Shown here piece after piece: positions 1 through 9,014 of a stretch of 64,000 nt of DNA (its first letter is position 1; each line of letters begins with the position of its first letter). The position numbers were made by a program, and so were the translations under genes. Below the pieces are notes generated by a model that did no database searches, had not been told where the DNA came from, and saw only the letters and a program-made list of their open reading frames with translations. Source of the DNA: Brooklawnia propionicigenes (GTDB taxonomy: Bacteria; Actinomycetota; Actinomycetes; Propionibacteriales; Propionibacteriaceae); the NCBI RefSeq assembly GCF_030297015.1, contig NZ_AP028056.1:2800939-2864938 (forward strand). The letters run 5' to 3'.

Positions 1-1
1 G

Positions 2-1186
2 GTGGCGGTGCCGTTGGCGGCGCAGTTGGCCACCCAGCCCATTGTGACCGCGCTGTCGGGGCAGGTCAGTGTGGTGGGGCTGGCGGCGAATCTGTTCGCG
101 GGGCCATTCGTGGGGCCGGTGACGATCCTGGGGCTGGCGGCAGGACTGATCTCACTCGTCTCGCCGGGGTTGGCGGGGCCGGTGGGTTGGGCCGCGGGGT
201 GGTGCGTCCAGCCGATCGTGCTGGTGGCGCACCTCGCGGCGTCCGCGCCGGCCGCTGCCTGGAGCTGGCGTAGTACTCCGGCGACGCTGGTGCTGCTCGG
301 CGTGGCCTGCGTGATCTGCGCCGCTTTGGTGATGCCGCGGGTCTTGCCGAGGCGATGGCTGGTGGCAGCATTTGCCGTGCTGCTGGTCATCGGGGCATTT
401 CGTGCGCCGCCCCAGGCTGGTTGGCCGGGGGAGTGGGTGGTGATCGCCTGTGATGTGGGGCAGGGCGGCGCCCAACTCATCCGAGCCGCGCCCGGCCGGG
501 CGATACTCGTGGACACCGGTCCCGATCCGGATGCGTTGCGCGCCTGCCTGGCCTCTGCTGGCGTGAGCCGGATCTCGGTGCTGGTGCTGACGCATTCGCA
601 TGCCGATCATGTAGGTGGGCTGCCGGCGATCGCCGGTGAGATCCCGGTCGAGATGGTGCTCGTCGGATCGGATGCCCCGGCTGCCTCCGATTTGGAGGGG
701 CTGCCCGAGACGACCCGGACGAGTGCCGGCGACACTATTGAGCTGGGCCCACTGAGATGGACGACCATAGCCGCCGGTCCTTCGGCTCGGGCGTCGCCGC
801 TTGCTGACGGGTCGTCGGCCGGTGAAGACGCGGGCCAGAACGACGCTTCGATTGTTGGGCTGATCGAGACCGGTGAGCTGCGGATCTTGGTGACCGGAGA
901 TCTCGAGGTGGCGGGTCAGCAGGCCGTGGTCAGTTCCGGGGCGGACATCCGGGCAGATGTCCTCGTTGTCCCTCACCACGGCTCGCCGCGGCAGGACCCG
1001 GAGTTCATCGACGCCGTGCACGCCCGGATCGCGCTCGTCCAGGTGGGGGAGAACAACGGCTATGGCCACCCCGCGTCGTCGGCACTGACGATGCTGCGCG
1101 GCAGCGGGGCAACCGTCTTCCGCACCGATCAGCAGGGAGCAATCGCCGTATCGGCCGATGGCGGCTCGGCGGTGACCCAGCGCTGA
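2..1186 (+). CDS. comEC: ComEC/Rec2 family DNA-uptake channel, C-terminal part (5' end outside window)
   Basis: Partial gene: the reading frame is open to the left edge, so the first residue in the window is not a start. About 394 residues remain. The first ~150 contain hydrophobic membrane segments typical of the competence domain. From about residue 165 there is a metallo-beta-lactamase-like domain with the metal-binding motif HSHADH near residue 198 and a second conserved VPHHGSPR near 323. In the family, ComEC forms the inner-membrane channel that carries single-stranded transforming DNA, and this C-terminal domain is proposed to be a nuclease. holA downstream is the usual neighbour in actinobacteria, although here an opposite-strand gene lies between them. 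Whether the cell is naturally competent cannot be told from this. Confidence 0.9.
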   Translation: MAVPLAAQLATQPIVTALSGQVSVVGLAANLFAGPFVGPVTILGLAAGLISLVSPGLAGPVGWAAGWCVQPIVLVAHLAASAPAAAWSWRSTPATLVLLGVACVICAALVMPRVLPRRWLVAAFAVLLVIGAFRAPPQAGWPGEWVVIACDVGQGGAQLIRAAPGRAILVDTGPDPDALRACLASAGVSRISVLVLTHSHADHVGGLPAIAGEIPVEMVLVGSDAPAASDLEGLPETTRTSAGDTIELGPLRWTTIAAGPSARASPLADGSSAGEDAGQNDASIVGLIETGELRILVTGDLEVAGQQAVVSSGADIRADVLVVPHHGSPRQDPEFIDAVHARIALVQVGENNGYGHPASSALTMLRGSGATVFRTDQQGAIAVSADGGSAVTQR

Positions 1187-1197
1187 TGAACGGAAAC

Positions 1198-1230
1198 GGG
1201 GGCGCTTCCAGGAGTTCTGGAAGCGTCCCC
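1198..1230. terminator. Bidirectional hairpin between convergent comEC and uxaE-like gene
   Basis: A 14-bp inverted repeat, 1198-1211 with 1217-1230, one G-T wobble, 5-base loop. It sits between two convergent stop codons. There is no strong T run, which is common for actinobacterial terminators. Confidence 0.65.
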
Positions 1231-1253
1231 GCTCAGTAGTCCGACGAAACCGA

Positions 1254-2498
1254 TCAGGCCTCGAACAGCGGCTTCAGATGGCGCTCGTAGAGATTCTCGG
1301 TAACGTTGCGCTCCACGTGCTCACGGTGCTCGTCCAGAGCGTCCAGGTAGCGCTGGCCCATCTTGGCGGCGAGCTTGAACGAGACGTGCAGCAGCTGCCG
1401 CAGGTTCAGGTTGTAGGCCGGATTGGATTGGTCGTGGCGCAGCGCGTCCGCGAACTGCTTGCCGGTCCAGGCGTCCACCTCGTCCGGGCTCGGGAGCGCC
1501 GCGGGGTCGATGTCGATGACGTCGGCGTACGGCGCGGTCAACTCGTCCAGCATGCCGTAGGCGGTGCGATAGATCTCCTTGGCGATCGCCAGGCCCTCGC
1601 CGCCGCCCTCGGCCAGGCCGATGAGCTCTTCCAGCCAGGTGGTGCCGGCGGTCTTCAGGTGCAGGCCGGTGTTCAGCTCGCGGATGATCTGGCCCATGCC
1701 AGGGTAGATGGAGAACTTGTCCGAGCCGGTGTGCACCGACAGCTTGAGGTTCTCGTGCAGCCCGTACTTCTTGATCGCGTACTGAATCACCGCGACATCG
1801 GCGCGGAACTCGGCGAGGAACTCGTCCACATCGCCGACGTAGTCGACGCCCTTGTTGAAACGACCGACGAACTTCACCGCGACCGTGTCGATCGGCAGCT
1901 GCTCGTGGGCGACCTCCGACAAGACGACCAGCAGATCGGCCGGGCCCTGCCGCTCCGGGGATTCGTCCATGGCCAGCTCGACGTGGCGGATGTCGCCACC
2001 CTTCTCGACGATGCGATCGTAGAGCCGCTTCGCATCCTCCAGGCCGAACAGGTAACGCTGGGCGATCTTGTTCAGGACCCCTTCGGTGACGACGACCGGA
2101 GCGTCCAGCCCGGCAATGGTGTGCTCGCCGAGCAGCGGCTTCGCGCGCTCGAGGAAAGCCGCCGCATTCTCCGCAGTGGTCTGCTTGCCGATGAGATCAG
2201 TGATGTCGATGGTGAAGAAATCGCACGAGTCGATGAACCAATCGGCGTTCGTCATGTTGATGTGGTCGGCGTCGACGAAGTACTGGCCCTTCCAGCCGGT
2301 CTTGGCCACAGCAGCATCGGCAGCTTTGCGCTGGTCGACCGGCGAAGTGCCAATAATGGTGTGCTCGCGGTTGGACTTGTTCCAGACGATGTCGACATCG
2401 ACGCCGTCTGCCTTGATCTTTTCGAATGCCGCGACCTGTGCAGCGCCTTCTTTGCCGAAACGGTCGCCAGCGCCGAGGGAATACTTCCCAATCGTCAT
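1254..2498 (-). CDS. Tagaturonate epimerase family protein (UxaE-like)
   Basis: 414 residues. The sequence resembles the UxaE family: GDRFGKEG near the N-terminus, WNKSNREH around residue 39, YFVDADHINMT around residue 73, SVHTGSDKFSIYPGMG in the middle, and HLKTAGTTWLEE. Characterised members interconvert D-tagaturonate and D-fructuronate in hexuronate breakdown, using a divalent metal. The His- and Asp-rich motifs fit a metal-dependent sugar-acid epimerase. The ATG is preceded by GAGGAG at good spacing. No uronate transporter, dehydratase or isomerase gene is next to it; it is a single gene between comEC and holA. Family assignment is from memory of the motifs, so the true substrate may be a different uronate. 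Confidence 0.65.
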   Translation of the reverse strand: MTIGKYSLGAGDRFGKEGAAQVAAFEKIKADGVDVDIVWNKSNREHTIIGTSPVDQRKAADAAVAKTGWKGQYFVDADHINMTNADWFIDSCDFFTIDITDLIGKQTTAENAAAFLERAKPLLGEHTIAGLDAPVVVTEGVLNKIAQRYLFGLEDAKRLYDRIVEKGGDIRHVELAMDESPERQGPADLLVVLSEVAHEQLPIDTVAVKFVGRFNKGVDYVGDVDEFLAEFRADVAVIQYAIKKYGLHENLKLSVHTGSDKFSIYPGMGQIIRELNTGLHLKTAGTTWLEELIGLAEGGGEGLAIAKEIYRTAYGMLDELTAPYADVIDIDPAALPSPDEVDAWTGKQFADALRHDQSNPAYNLNLRQLLHVSFKLAAKMGQRYLDALDEHREHVERNVTENLYERHLKPLFEA

Positions 2499-2689
2499 GC
2501 TGTCTCCTCAGAGGTAATCCTTGCCTCATCGACTCTAGCGGGCACCTCCGACAGCAGCGACCCCGCGGCCGTTCTTGCCACCGGTTGCCGTCAGGGTCGG
2601 GGTTCTGATCGGGCCGCCTTGAGCTGAGTCTCCTGGGTTCGGGTCAGGTGCGGATGGCAGTCGACAGCACCAGATGGCACGATGGAGCG

Positions 2690-3673
2690 GTGGCACAATC
2701 GTCGGTTTTCGGCAGCACCCTGCTCGTCCAGGGCGCTGAGCCCCTGCTCGCGGAACGGGCCGTCGCCGCACGCGTCGCCCAAGCTCGCCGCGAGCATCCC
2801 GATGCCGAACTGACCGAGGTCAACGCTGCCGAACTGGCCGATGGACGTTTCGCCGATCTGATCGGCGGCAGCTTGTTCGCGTCCTGGGTCATCGTGGTGG
2901 TCAACGATCTGGCGAGCTTGCCCGAACAGGCGTTGCCGCTGGTCCGGCAGAGCGCGCTGGAGCCCTATCCCGAGCTCTGCCTGGTGCTCGTCCATGGCGG
3001 TGGCCTCAAGGGCAAAGCCCTGATCGATGCGCTCAAGAAGGCGAAGGTCACCCGGATCGCGGCGGACCCCGTCAAGGCCTGGGAGCTGCCCAAGTTCGTC
3101 GCCGCCGAGGCCAAATCGCTGCGCATGGGCATGGACGTCCAGGCCGCCCAGGACCTCATCGATGCAGTGGGAACCGATCTGCGTTCGCTCGCCGGTGCGC
3201 TGCGCCAGCTGGCGTCCGACTATCAGGGGGAGCAGCTGAGCGCGACGATGGTGCGTCGCTATTTCGATGGACGCGCGGAGGTCACCAGTTTCGCGGTTGC
3301 CGACGATGCCCTGGCCGGGCGTCCGGGGCCGGCACTGGAGAAGCTGCGCTGGGCGTTGTCGACGGGAGTGGCCCCGGTGTTGGTCACCAGCGCGCTCGCC
3401 GGTTCGTTGCGAGGTCTCGGCAAGTATCTCGAACTGCGTTCGGCGCGGATGCCGGACAACGACCTGGCCCGGCAGGTGGGCGTGCCCCCGTGGAAGTTGA
3501 AGGACCTGTCGCGGCTGTCGCGTGACTGGTCGAGCCAGGCGGTCTCGATCGCCATCCGGGCGGTCGCGCGGGCCGACGAGCAGGTGAAGGGTGCAGCTGC
3601 CGATCCCGGATTTGCCCTGGAGCAACTCCTGCGCACCGTCGACCAGGCTCGCCAGGCCGGACGCGCGCGCTGA
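2690..3673 (+). CDS. holA: DNA polymerase III subunit delta
   Basis: 327 residues from the GTG at 2690. The delta subunit is the part of the clamp loader that opens the beta sliding clamp. The protein has the HolA pattern: an N-terminal P-loop-like fold without a working Walker motif (LLVQGAEPLLAERAV), then helical regions ending in LEQLLRTVDQARQAG. In-frame earlier starts exist at 2648 and 2654, but no ribosome-binding site precedes any of them. I chose 2690 because the protein aligns best there and a -10-like CACGAT lies six bases before it, the arrangement seen at many leaderless genes in this window. It converges on rpsT, sharing a terminator hairpin. Confidence 0.88.
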   Translation: MAQSSVFGSTLLVQGAEPLLAERAVAARVAQARREHPDAELTEVNAAELADGRFADLIGGSLFASWVIVVVNDLASLPEQALPLVRQSALEPYPELCLVLVHGGGLKGKALIDALKKAKVTRIAADPVKAWELPKFVAAEAKSLRMGMDVQAAQDLIDAVGTDLRSLAGALRQLASDYQGEQLSATMVRRYFDGRAEVTSFAVADDALAGRPGPALEKLRWALSTGVAPVLVTSALAGSLRGLGKYLELRSARMPDNDLARQVGVPPWKLKDLSRLSRDWSSQAVSIAIRAVARADEQVKGAAADPGFALEQLLRTVDQARQAGRAR

Positions 3674-3697
3674 GCCGGCCCCGTGGGACAACACAAC

Positions 3698-3732
3698 AAG
3701 CGCCCTGACCACCCAGCTGGGTCAGGGCGCTT
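3698..3732. terminator. Terminator shared by holA (+) and rpsT (-)
   Basis: Perfect 13-bp stem, 3698-3710 with 3720-3732, 9-base loop. Read on the minus strand the stem is followed by a T-rich tail (TTGTTGTGTTGT), so it is best suited to end rpsT. It lies between the two convergent stop codons. Confidence 0.8.
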
Positions 3733-3759
3733 GCCGAAAGGTTCTGAAAGTCCGAGAAC

Positions 3760-4020
3760 TCAGAGAGCCGCGGCGCGCGACGAGATCGCGGACTTGCGGT
3801 TCGCAGCCTGGTTCTTGTGGATGACGCCCTTCGAAACAGCCTTGTCGAGGGCGCGATTCGCAACCTTGGCGTACTCCTGCGCCTTCTCTGCGTCGCCGGC
3901 GGCGGCAGCCTCGCGGAACTTGCGGATGTGGGTACGCAGGGCCGACTTGACGGCCTTGTTACGTGCGGTTGCCTTGGCGTTGGTGCCGATGCGCTTCTTC
4001 TGCGACTTGATGTTCGCCAC
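3760..4020 (-). CDS. rpsT: 30S ribosomal protein S20
   Basis: 86 residues, the usual S20 length. It begins [14 protein letters not shown], a signature start, and is rich in Lys, Arg and Ala throughout, as expected for a small protein binding the 5' domain of 16S rRNA. The start is GTG with AGAGG about nine bases upstream. Monocistronic, with its own strong terminator; placement next to holA and lepA is conserved in actinobacteria. Confidence 0.97.
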   Translation of the reverse strand: MANIKSQKKRIGTNAKATARNKAVKSALRTHIRKFREAAAAGDAEKAQEYAKVANRALDKAVSKGVIHKNQAANRKSAISSRAAAL

Positions 4021-4344
4021 TTGGTGAGCCTCTTTGAGTCGTTGGTCTGGACTGGGTAGCGCACAATCAGGCTGACGTCTGGTTGAACGCGCGACTGATC
4101 ACGCTACCACATGGCCTCCGGGCAGCCCAAACCACTGTCGTCCAGGAATGCGCATCGAGTCGCACGCGTTGAACTGACATCACCCACGTTGCCTGGCAGC
4201 GGATTTGCAAGGTTCAACCATTTACAATAGAACTGTTGATTATTGAATAACTTGTTCCCCTGGAGGTCCGAGCCCGCAGTGGTTGCTCGTTCGAACATCC
4301 GATTCTCGGGAAACGGCGTCGTTAGTTGAGACAAAGGAACATTG
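4021..4344. other. 324-bp divergent intergenic region between rpsT and the first two-helix membrane gene
   Basis: It holds the rpsT promoter/leader on the minus strand and, at 4205-4260, an unusually A+T-rich patch with a possible plus-strand promoter. A 76-codon minus-strand frame at 4104-4334 shows no recognisable protein and is not called. Nothing else seen. Confidence 0.5.
4221..4249 (+). promoter_or_regulatory. Candidate promoter for the membrane-protein pair
   Basis: TTTACA at 4221-4226 and TGAATA at 4244-4249 with a 17-base spacer, in a locally A+T-rich patch about 95 bases before the ATG at 4345. The -10 match is modest. Confidence 0.35.
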
Positions 4345-5052
4345 ATGGCAACTCAGGTTTACAAAACCCTATCGAAGATCGTTGGGGTTGTTCTCCTACT
4401 CGTCGGCGTGGTTGCGCTTATCGGCGGCAACTTCGCGCACGGATATGTCAGCGACCAACTCGCCGATCAGTCGATCACGATGGCGACCAACGAGAGCATC
4501 GACTCCCAGTTGGCTGCGGGCAGGATCAGTGAGGACGACGCCGCAGCCCTTCGCAAGTACGCAGGTCAGGAGATGACCACCGGTCCGCAGGCGGAGGTCT
4601 TCGCCAACCACTACATCCACGCTCACATGGCCGCAGCGGCCAAGGCTGCCGGTGTGCCTGAAGATCAGGCGAACTACAGCGCGATCGGTGGGCTGGTCAC
4701 CAAGTACACGAATGCCTTGAAGGAAGAGCTGAAGGCTCTGCCGGAGAACGCCAATGCGACGGATGCCCAGATCGCAGCGCAGGCCGCCGCCGAGATCGCC
4801 AATCCCGACACCACCTACGAGAACGCGCAGCAGGCCGCCAAGCTGCAGACCCTGCGGATGGACACCTTCCTGGACGGCAACACGCTGCGCGGCATGTTGC
4901 TGAACGCCTACGGCTGGTGGCTGGTCGGCACCATCGCTCAGGCCGCGGGCTGGGCGCTGATCGTCGTCGGTGTCGCGCTGACTGCGTTCGGGTTCATCTT
5001 CAAGGGCAAGAGCACCACTGCCGGCGCCGAGTCGTCCGCTACGGGCGTGTAG
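4345..5052 (+). CDS. Two-helix membrane protein of unknown function (first of a tandem paralogous pair)
   Basis: 235 residues; the ATG at 4345 has AAAGGA upstream, so it is preferred to the TTG one codon earlier. Layout: an N-terminal membrane helix (about residues 10-30), a polar, helix-rich central domain of roughly 150 residues, the motif RGMLLNAYGWWLVG near residue 175, and a second membrane helix near the C-terminus (about 190-220). The central domain probably lies on one side of the membrane. Proteins of this layout are often named 'aromatic ring-opening dioxygenase LigA' in databases; nothing here supports a dioxygenase and I do not use that name. A close paralogue follows at 5175, separated by a hairpin. 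Confidence 0.8.
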   Translation: MATQVYKTLSKIVGVVLLLVGVVALIGGNFAHGYVSDQLADQSITMATNESIDSQLAAGRISEDDAAALRKYAGQEMTTGPQAEVFANHYIHAHMAAAAKAAGVPEDQANYSAIGGLVTKYTNALKEELKALPENANATDAQIAAQAAAEIANPDTTYENAQQAAKLQTLRMDTFLDGNTLRGMLLNAYGWWLVGTIAQAAGWALIVVGVALTAFGFIFKGKSTTAGAESSATGV

Positions 5053-5090
5053 CAGCAACCGGGCAGGTAGCAGCAGTTTCGAGCAATCAC

Positions 5091-5122
5091 GAGGGACGAG
5101 TCAGGCCGCTGGCTCGTCCCTC
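5091..5122 (+). terminator. Hairpin between the two paralogous membrane genes
   Basis: Perfect 10-bp stem, 5091-5100 with 5113-5122, 12-base loop, 38 bases after the first stop codon. No T run. It suggests the two paralogues can be transcribed separately. Confidence 0.5.
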
Positions 5123-5174
5123 TGCTCATGCCCCTAGAATGCGGACAGGTCATCATCGCGGATGTGGAGGAACG

Positions 5175-5840
5175 ATGGCAGATTCGGTCTATCGGGCGCT
5201 CTCTCGAGTCTTCAGCGTTGTGCTGCCCGTGGTTGGTGCCGGCGCGATGATCGGCGGTTCGTTTGCCCATCGTTTCGTCTCCGATCAGCTGGGTTCCGAA
5301 GACATCACCATGCCTGCCCCCGAGCTCATCACCCAAGAACTCAAGACCGGCCTGATCAGCCCCGACGACGCCGAACTGTTGAGTCTGCACGCCGGGGAAA
5401 CCCTCAGCAACGGTCCGCAGGCCCGCATCTACGCCGACAACTATGTGCTCGCGCATATGAAGGTCGCCGCCGAGCGCGCCGGCGTCCCCGAGGACCAGGC
5501 GACCTACGCGGGCGTCGGCGATCTGGCTGCCGAACTCAACAAGCAACTGAAGGCCGAGCTCAAAGAGCAGTATCCGGAGATGGGTCCCGGCGAGATCGCC
5601 GGCCTGGCCCGCATGGAGATCAAGGATCCCGAAACCGAGTACGACCTGGCTCGCAAGATCAACCAGTTCTACGAGCTGCGTTCCGAGAACTTCTTCATGG
5701 GCAACGCGATCCGCGGGATGCTGCTGAACGCCTACGGCTGGTGGCTGGTGGGTCTGGTCGCCCGCATCGCGGGGGCGCTGCTGATCGGTTTCGGCGGCTT
5801 CTTGGGCCTGCTCGGTTTCGGACGCCGCCGCGCGCGCTGA
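5175..5840 (+). CDS. Two-helix membrane protein of unknown function (second paralogue)
   Basis: 221 residues from ATG 5175, preceded by GGAGGA. It aligns along its full length with the protein encoded at 4345: same N-terminal helix, the shared stretches VSDQL, ITM, NGPQA or TGPQA, AGVPEDQA, and an identical RGMLLNAYGWWLVG before the second helix. It ends in a basic tail (RRRAR), which suggests that the C-terminus is cytoplasmic. A longer in-frame reading from 4917 runs inside the first gene and is not a credible start. Function unknown; the pairing suggests a two-subunit assembly or a recent duplication. Confidence 0.8.
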   Translation: MADSVYRALSRVFSVVLPVVGAGAMIGGSFAHRFVSDQLGSEDITMPAPELITQELKTGLISPDDAELLSLHAGETLSNGPQARIYADNYVLAHMKVAAERAGVPEDQATYAGVGDLAAELNKQLKAELKEQYPEMGPGEIAGLARMEIKDPETEYDLARKINQFYELRSENFFMGNAIRGMLLNAYGWWLVGLVARIAGALLIGFGGFLGLLGFGRRRAR

Positions 5841-5946
5841 GCCGCCGGTCGGCTGCCGGGAAGTTGGGGGACCGCCCCGGTCGTGGGAGGATGGGCGGCG
5901 GCGCGGAGTGCGTCCATGACTGCCAACAACCACGACTGGAAAGTGA

Positions 5947-7782
5947 ATGCCTGTTCCTGCACCTGGTCGCACTGACCCGGCCATCATCCGCAACTTCAGC
6001 ATCATCGCCCACATCGACCATGGCAAGTCGACACTGGCCGATCGCATGCTGCAGCTCACCGGCGTGGTGGACGAGCGGGCGATGCGCGCCCAGTATCTCG
6101 ACCGGATGGACATCGAGCGCGAGCGCGGCATCACGATCAAGTCCCAGGCCGTGCGGATGCCGTGGAGCAGCGCTGGCGACGACTATGTGCTGAACATGAT
6201 CGACACGCCCGGGCACGTTGACTTCACCTATGAGGTTTCCCGGTCGCTGGCCGCCTGCGAGGGTGCAGTGCTGCTGGTGGACGCGGCCCAGGGCATCGAG
6301 GCCCAGACACTGGCCAACCTCTACCTGGCGCTGGAAGCCGACCTGGTGATCATTCCGGTGCTCAACAAGATTGATCTGCCCGGCGCGCAGCCCGAGAAGT
6401 TCGCCCGCGAGCTCGCCTCGATCATCGGCTGCGAGCAGGACGAGATCCTCAGGGTCAGCGCCAAGACGGGGGAGGGTGTCGCCGAGCTGCTCGATCAGAT
6501 CGTCGCCCACGTGCCTGCGCCGACCGGGGACCCCGATGCTGCCACCCGCGCACTGATCTTCGATTCGGTTTACGACTCCTATCGCGGTGTGGTCACCTAC
6601 ATCCGGGTCGTCGACGGCGAGATTGCGCATCGCGATCGCATCCTCATGATGTCGACCGGAACGACCCACGAGGTGCTGGAGGTGGGCGTCATCTCGCCCG
6701 AGCCGGTGAAATCGTCCGCTCTGGGCGTCGGAGAGGTCGGATACCTGATAACCGGCGTTAAGGACGTGCGCCAATCGCGGGTCGGCGATACGGTGACCCT
6801 GTCGTCCAGGCCCGCCTCGCAGATGCTCGCGGGCTATCGCAACCCCAATCCGATGGTTTTTGCGGGCATTTATCCGATCGATGGTGACGATTTCCCCGAA
6901 TTGCGCGAGGCGCTGGACAAACTCCAGCTCAACGATGCCGCGCTGACCTATGAGCCGGAGACCTCGGCTGCCCTCGGATTCGGTTTCCGTGTCGGTTTTC
7001 TCGGTCTGCTGCACATGGAGATCGTGCGCGAACGCCTGGAGCGCGAGTTCAACCTCGATCTCATCAGCACGGCGCCGAACGTGAACTATCGCGTGGTGAT
7101 GGAAGACGGCACCAAGCACGAGGTGACCAATCCGTCCGAGTTCCCCGAGGGCAAGATCGCCGAAGTCTACGAGCCGATGATTAAGGCGACGATTCTGAGC
7201 CCGGCCGAGTTCATCGGCACCATCATCGAGCTGTGCCAGGGCCGCCGCGGGGTCCAACTCGGGCTCGACTACCTGTCCGAAGACCGGGTCGAGCTGCGCT
7301 ACGAGTTGCCGCTGGCCGAGATCGTCTTCGACTTCTTCGACTCATTGAAGTCCCGGACGAGGGGATACGCGTCGCTGGACTACGACGAGGCGGGCACCCA
7401 GGTTGCAGACCTGGTGAAGGTCGACATTTTGCTCAACGGCGAACCGGTGGACGCGTTCAGCTCGATCGTCCACAAGGATAAGGCCTACTCCTACGGAGTG
7501 GCGATGGCCGCGAAGCTCAAGGAATTGATCCCGCGCCAGCAGTTCGAGGTGCCGGTGCAGGCCGCGATCGGGGCACGGGTGATCGCCCGTGAGACCATCC
7601 GCGCGATGCGCAAGGACGTGCTGGCCAAGTGTTACGGCGGTGACATCACCCGCAAGCGCAAGCTGCTGGAAAAGCAGAAGGAAGGCAAGAAGCGCATGAA
7701 GGTGGTGGGACGCGTCGAAGTCCCGCAGGAGGCCTTCGTCGCCGCGCTGTCGACCGGCGAAACCAGCAAGGACAAGCGCTAG
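5947..7782 (+). CDS. lepA: Elongation factor 4 (LepA), ribosome back-translocase GTPase
   Basis: 611 residues, full length. The GTPase domain shows P-loop HIDHGKST near residue 23, DTPGH near 85 and NKID near 139. The C-terminus has the LepA-specific domain ([20 protein letters not shown]). In the family it acts on stalled or mistranslocated ribosomes and in 30S assembly. The next gene is convergent: both stop codons come from the same CTAG at 7779-7782, leaving no room for a conventional terminator. Confidence 0.97.
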   Translation: MPVPAPGRTDPAIIRNFSIIAHIDHGKSTLADRMLQLTGVVDERAMRAQYLDRMDIERERGITIKSQAVRMPWSSAGDDYVLNMIDTPGHVDFTYEVSRSLAACEGAVLLVDAAQGIEAQTLANLYLALEADLVIIPVLNKIDLPGAQPEKFARELASIIGCEQDEILRVSAKTGEGVAELLDQIVAHVPAPTGDPDAATRALIFDSVYDSYRGVVTYIRVVDGEIAHRDRILMMSTGTTHEVLEVGVISPEPVKSSALGVGEVGYLITGVKDVRQSRVGDTVTLSSRPASQMLAGYRNPNPMVFAGIYPIDGDDFPELREALDKLQLNDAALTYEPETSAALGFGFRVGFLGLLHMEIVRERLEREFNLDLISTAPNVNYRVVMEDGTKHEVTNPSEFPEGKIAEVYEPMIKATILSPAEFIGTIIELCQGRRGVQLGLDYLSEDRVELRYELPLAEIVFDFFDSLKSRTRGYASLDYDEAGTQVADLVKVDILLNGEPVDAFSSIVHKDKAYSYGVAMAAKLKELIPRQQFEVPVQAAIGARVIARETIRAMRKDVLAKCYGGDITRKRKLLEKQKEGKKRMKVVGRVEVPQEAFVAALSTGETSKDKR

Positions 7783-8600
7783 CGCTCAGGCTTGCGGGCG
7801 ATCAGGGCCACCGCCTCCAGGTGATCCTGATTGGCGCGGAAGACCTTGCGCATCGCCATGATGCGCTGCCGGGCCTGCGGGTTGCGCCGCACATTGTTGA
7901 AGAAGCGCAGCGCGCCGCGCAGGCCCTCGTCGGCGATGATCCGGGTCGGGCTGAGCAGCTTCATCGGATGGTGATCGGTCCATTCGATCTCGAAGCCCGC
8001 CTCGGTGACCAGTTCGGTCCAGGCCCTGGTGGTCAGGGGACGGGCACCTACCTTGATGGTGCGCGACAGCGCCTTGGAGATCTGGTCGACCACGGACTGG
8101 TCGACGTCGTCCGGTTTCAGGGAAAGCTCATGCAGCCCCCAGCGTCCACCCGGCGCCAGCGTGCGGAAGACCTCACGGGCGATCGTGGACTTGTCGGCCG
8201 CCGACTGCATGGTGAGCATGGCTTCGGAGATCACCACATCCGCGCTGCCATCGGGTAGGCCGTTGGCGCGGGCATCGCCTTCACGGACTGCCGCATCGTG
8301 GTGCCCGGCGAGCACCGCGGCGATCTGGCGGCGGGCGTCCTCGTTCGGGTCGACTCCGGTATAGGTGGCGTAGCCACCGTCCAGGACGAGCTGGGCGGTC
8401 CGGCCGATGCCCGGGCCGAGCTCGACGACCCGGTCGGCGGAGGAGATCTGCAGGCTGCCGAGCAGCCGGCGGGTCAGGTCGATGCCGCCGGGACGCAGCA
8501 CCCGCTTGCCCATCTTGGCCAGCAACCAGTGGCCGGCCGCGCGGTGTTCTTCGGAGGTCGTGGGGCCGCCGGTCTTTTCCGAGTACGTGGTTTCGGTCAT
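7779..8600 (-). CDS. SAM-dependent methyltransferase, class I
   Basis: 273 residues from ATG 8600 (a GTG three codons upstream is possible). The SAM-binding motif ELGPGIGRT lies near residue 57, followed by the usual acidic residue of strand 2 ([12 protein letters not shown]) and a conserved post-motif ISEAMLTMQ. The substrate cannot be read from the sequence; small-molecule methyltransferases of the UbiE/COQ5 type look similar. It is the second gene of a pair with a cupin gene 47 bases upstream, and its stop overlaps that of lepA. Confidence 0.8.
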   Translation of the reverse strand: MTETTYSEKTGGPTTSEEHRAAGHWLLAKMGKRVLRPGGIDLTRRLLGSLQISSADRVVELGPGIGRTAQLVLDGGYATYTGVDPNEDARRQIAAVLAGHHDAAVREGDARANGLPDGSADVVISEAMLTMQSAADKSTIAREVFRTLAPGGRWGLHELSLKPDDVDQSVVDQISKALSRTIKVGARPLTTRAWTELVTEAGFEIEWTDHHPMKLLSPTRIIADEGLRGALRFFNNVRRNPQARQRIMAMRKVFRANQDHLEAVALIARKPER

Positions 8601-8647
8601 GGGATCCACTCTTTTCTGGGAGGTTGTCTTCTGCGCGGGTGCCCGGA

Positions 8648-9007
8648 TCAGTGCTGTGCGGAGGAGTCGTGTGCGGTGGTGTCCACCATCACCAACTGCA
8701 TCCGGCAGTCGGTGAGCGCGGTCAGCGCATGACGGGCATCGGGCGCCAGATAGATGACGTCACCGGCGTGCAGGATGTTCGACCGGCCTTCGACTTCGAA
8801 GTCCATTTCGCCGTCCAGCAGGGTGACCACGACCGCTCGCGGGGAGGAGTGCTCGGTGAGCAGTTGGCCGGCGGCGAAGGTGAAATCGACCACCCGCAGC
8901 AGGGGATTGTTGACGATGACCCGCGATGTGGTCGATTCGGTGACGACGGGAAGCTGCTCGTTGATATCGAGAACGACGGTGGATTCGCTGACTGCGGTTG
9001 TGCTCAT
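8648..9007 (-). CDS. Cupin-fold protein
   Basis: 119 residues. A single small cupin barrel: motif 1 around FAAGQLLTEHSSPRAV, then LLDGEMDFEVEG, and motif 2 around LHAGDVIYLAPDARHAL. Such proteins bind a metal and small ligands, or act as sensors or isomerases; this one has no attached DNA-binding domain. Start ATG 9007 with no ribosome-binding site, but a TAGCCT -10-like hexamer seven bases before it, inside a palindrome. It probably forms a two-gene transcript with the methyltransferase. Confidence 0.8.
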   Translation of the reverse strand: MSTTAVSESTVVLDINEQLPVVTESTTSRVIVNNPLLRVVDFTFAAGQLLTEHSSPRAVVVTLLDGEMDFEVEGRSNILHAGDVIYLAPDARHALTALTDCRMQLVMVDTTAHDSSAQH

Positions 9008-9014
9008 AAGAAGA

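Noticed and set aside
1278-2627. 449-codon plus-strand frame over the uxaE-like gene
   Set aside because: Antisense shadow of a high-G+C gene: low-complexity Val/Leu/Gly/Arg sequence, no family resemblance, and the minus-strand frame has clear motifs and a ribosome-binding site.
4104-4334. 76-codon minus-strand frame upstream of the membrane-protein pair
   Set aside because: No recognisable protein, no ribosome-binding site, and it covers the A+T-rich promoter patch.
4345-5840. Naming the two membrane proteins 'aromatic ring-opening dioxygenase LigA'
   Set aside because: That database name is propagated on proteins of this layout, but there is no metal site or dioxygenase fold to see.
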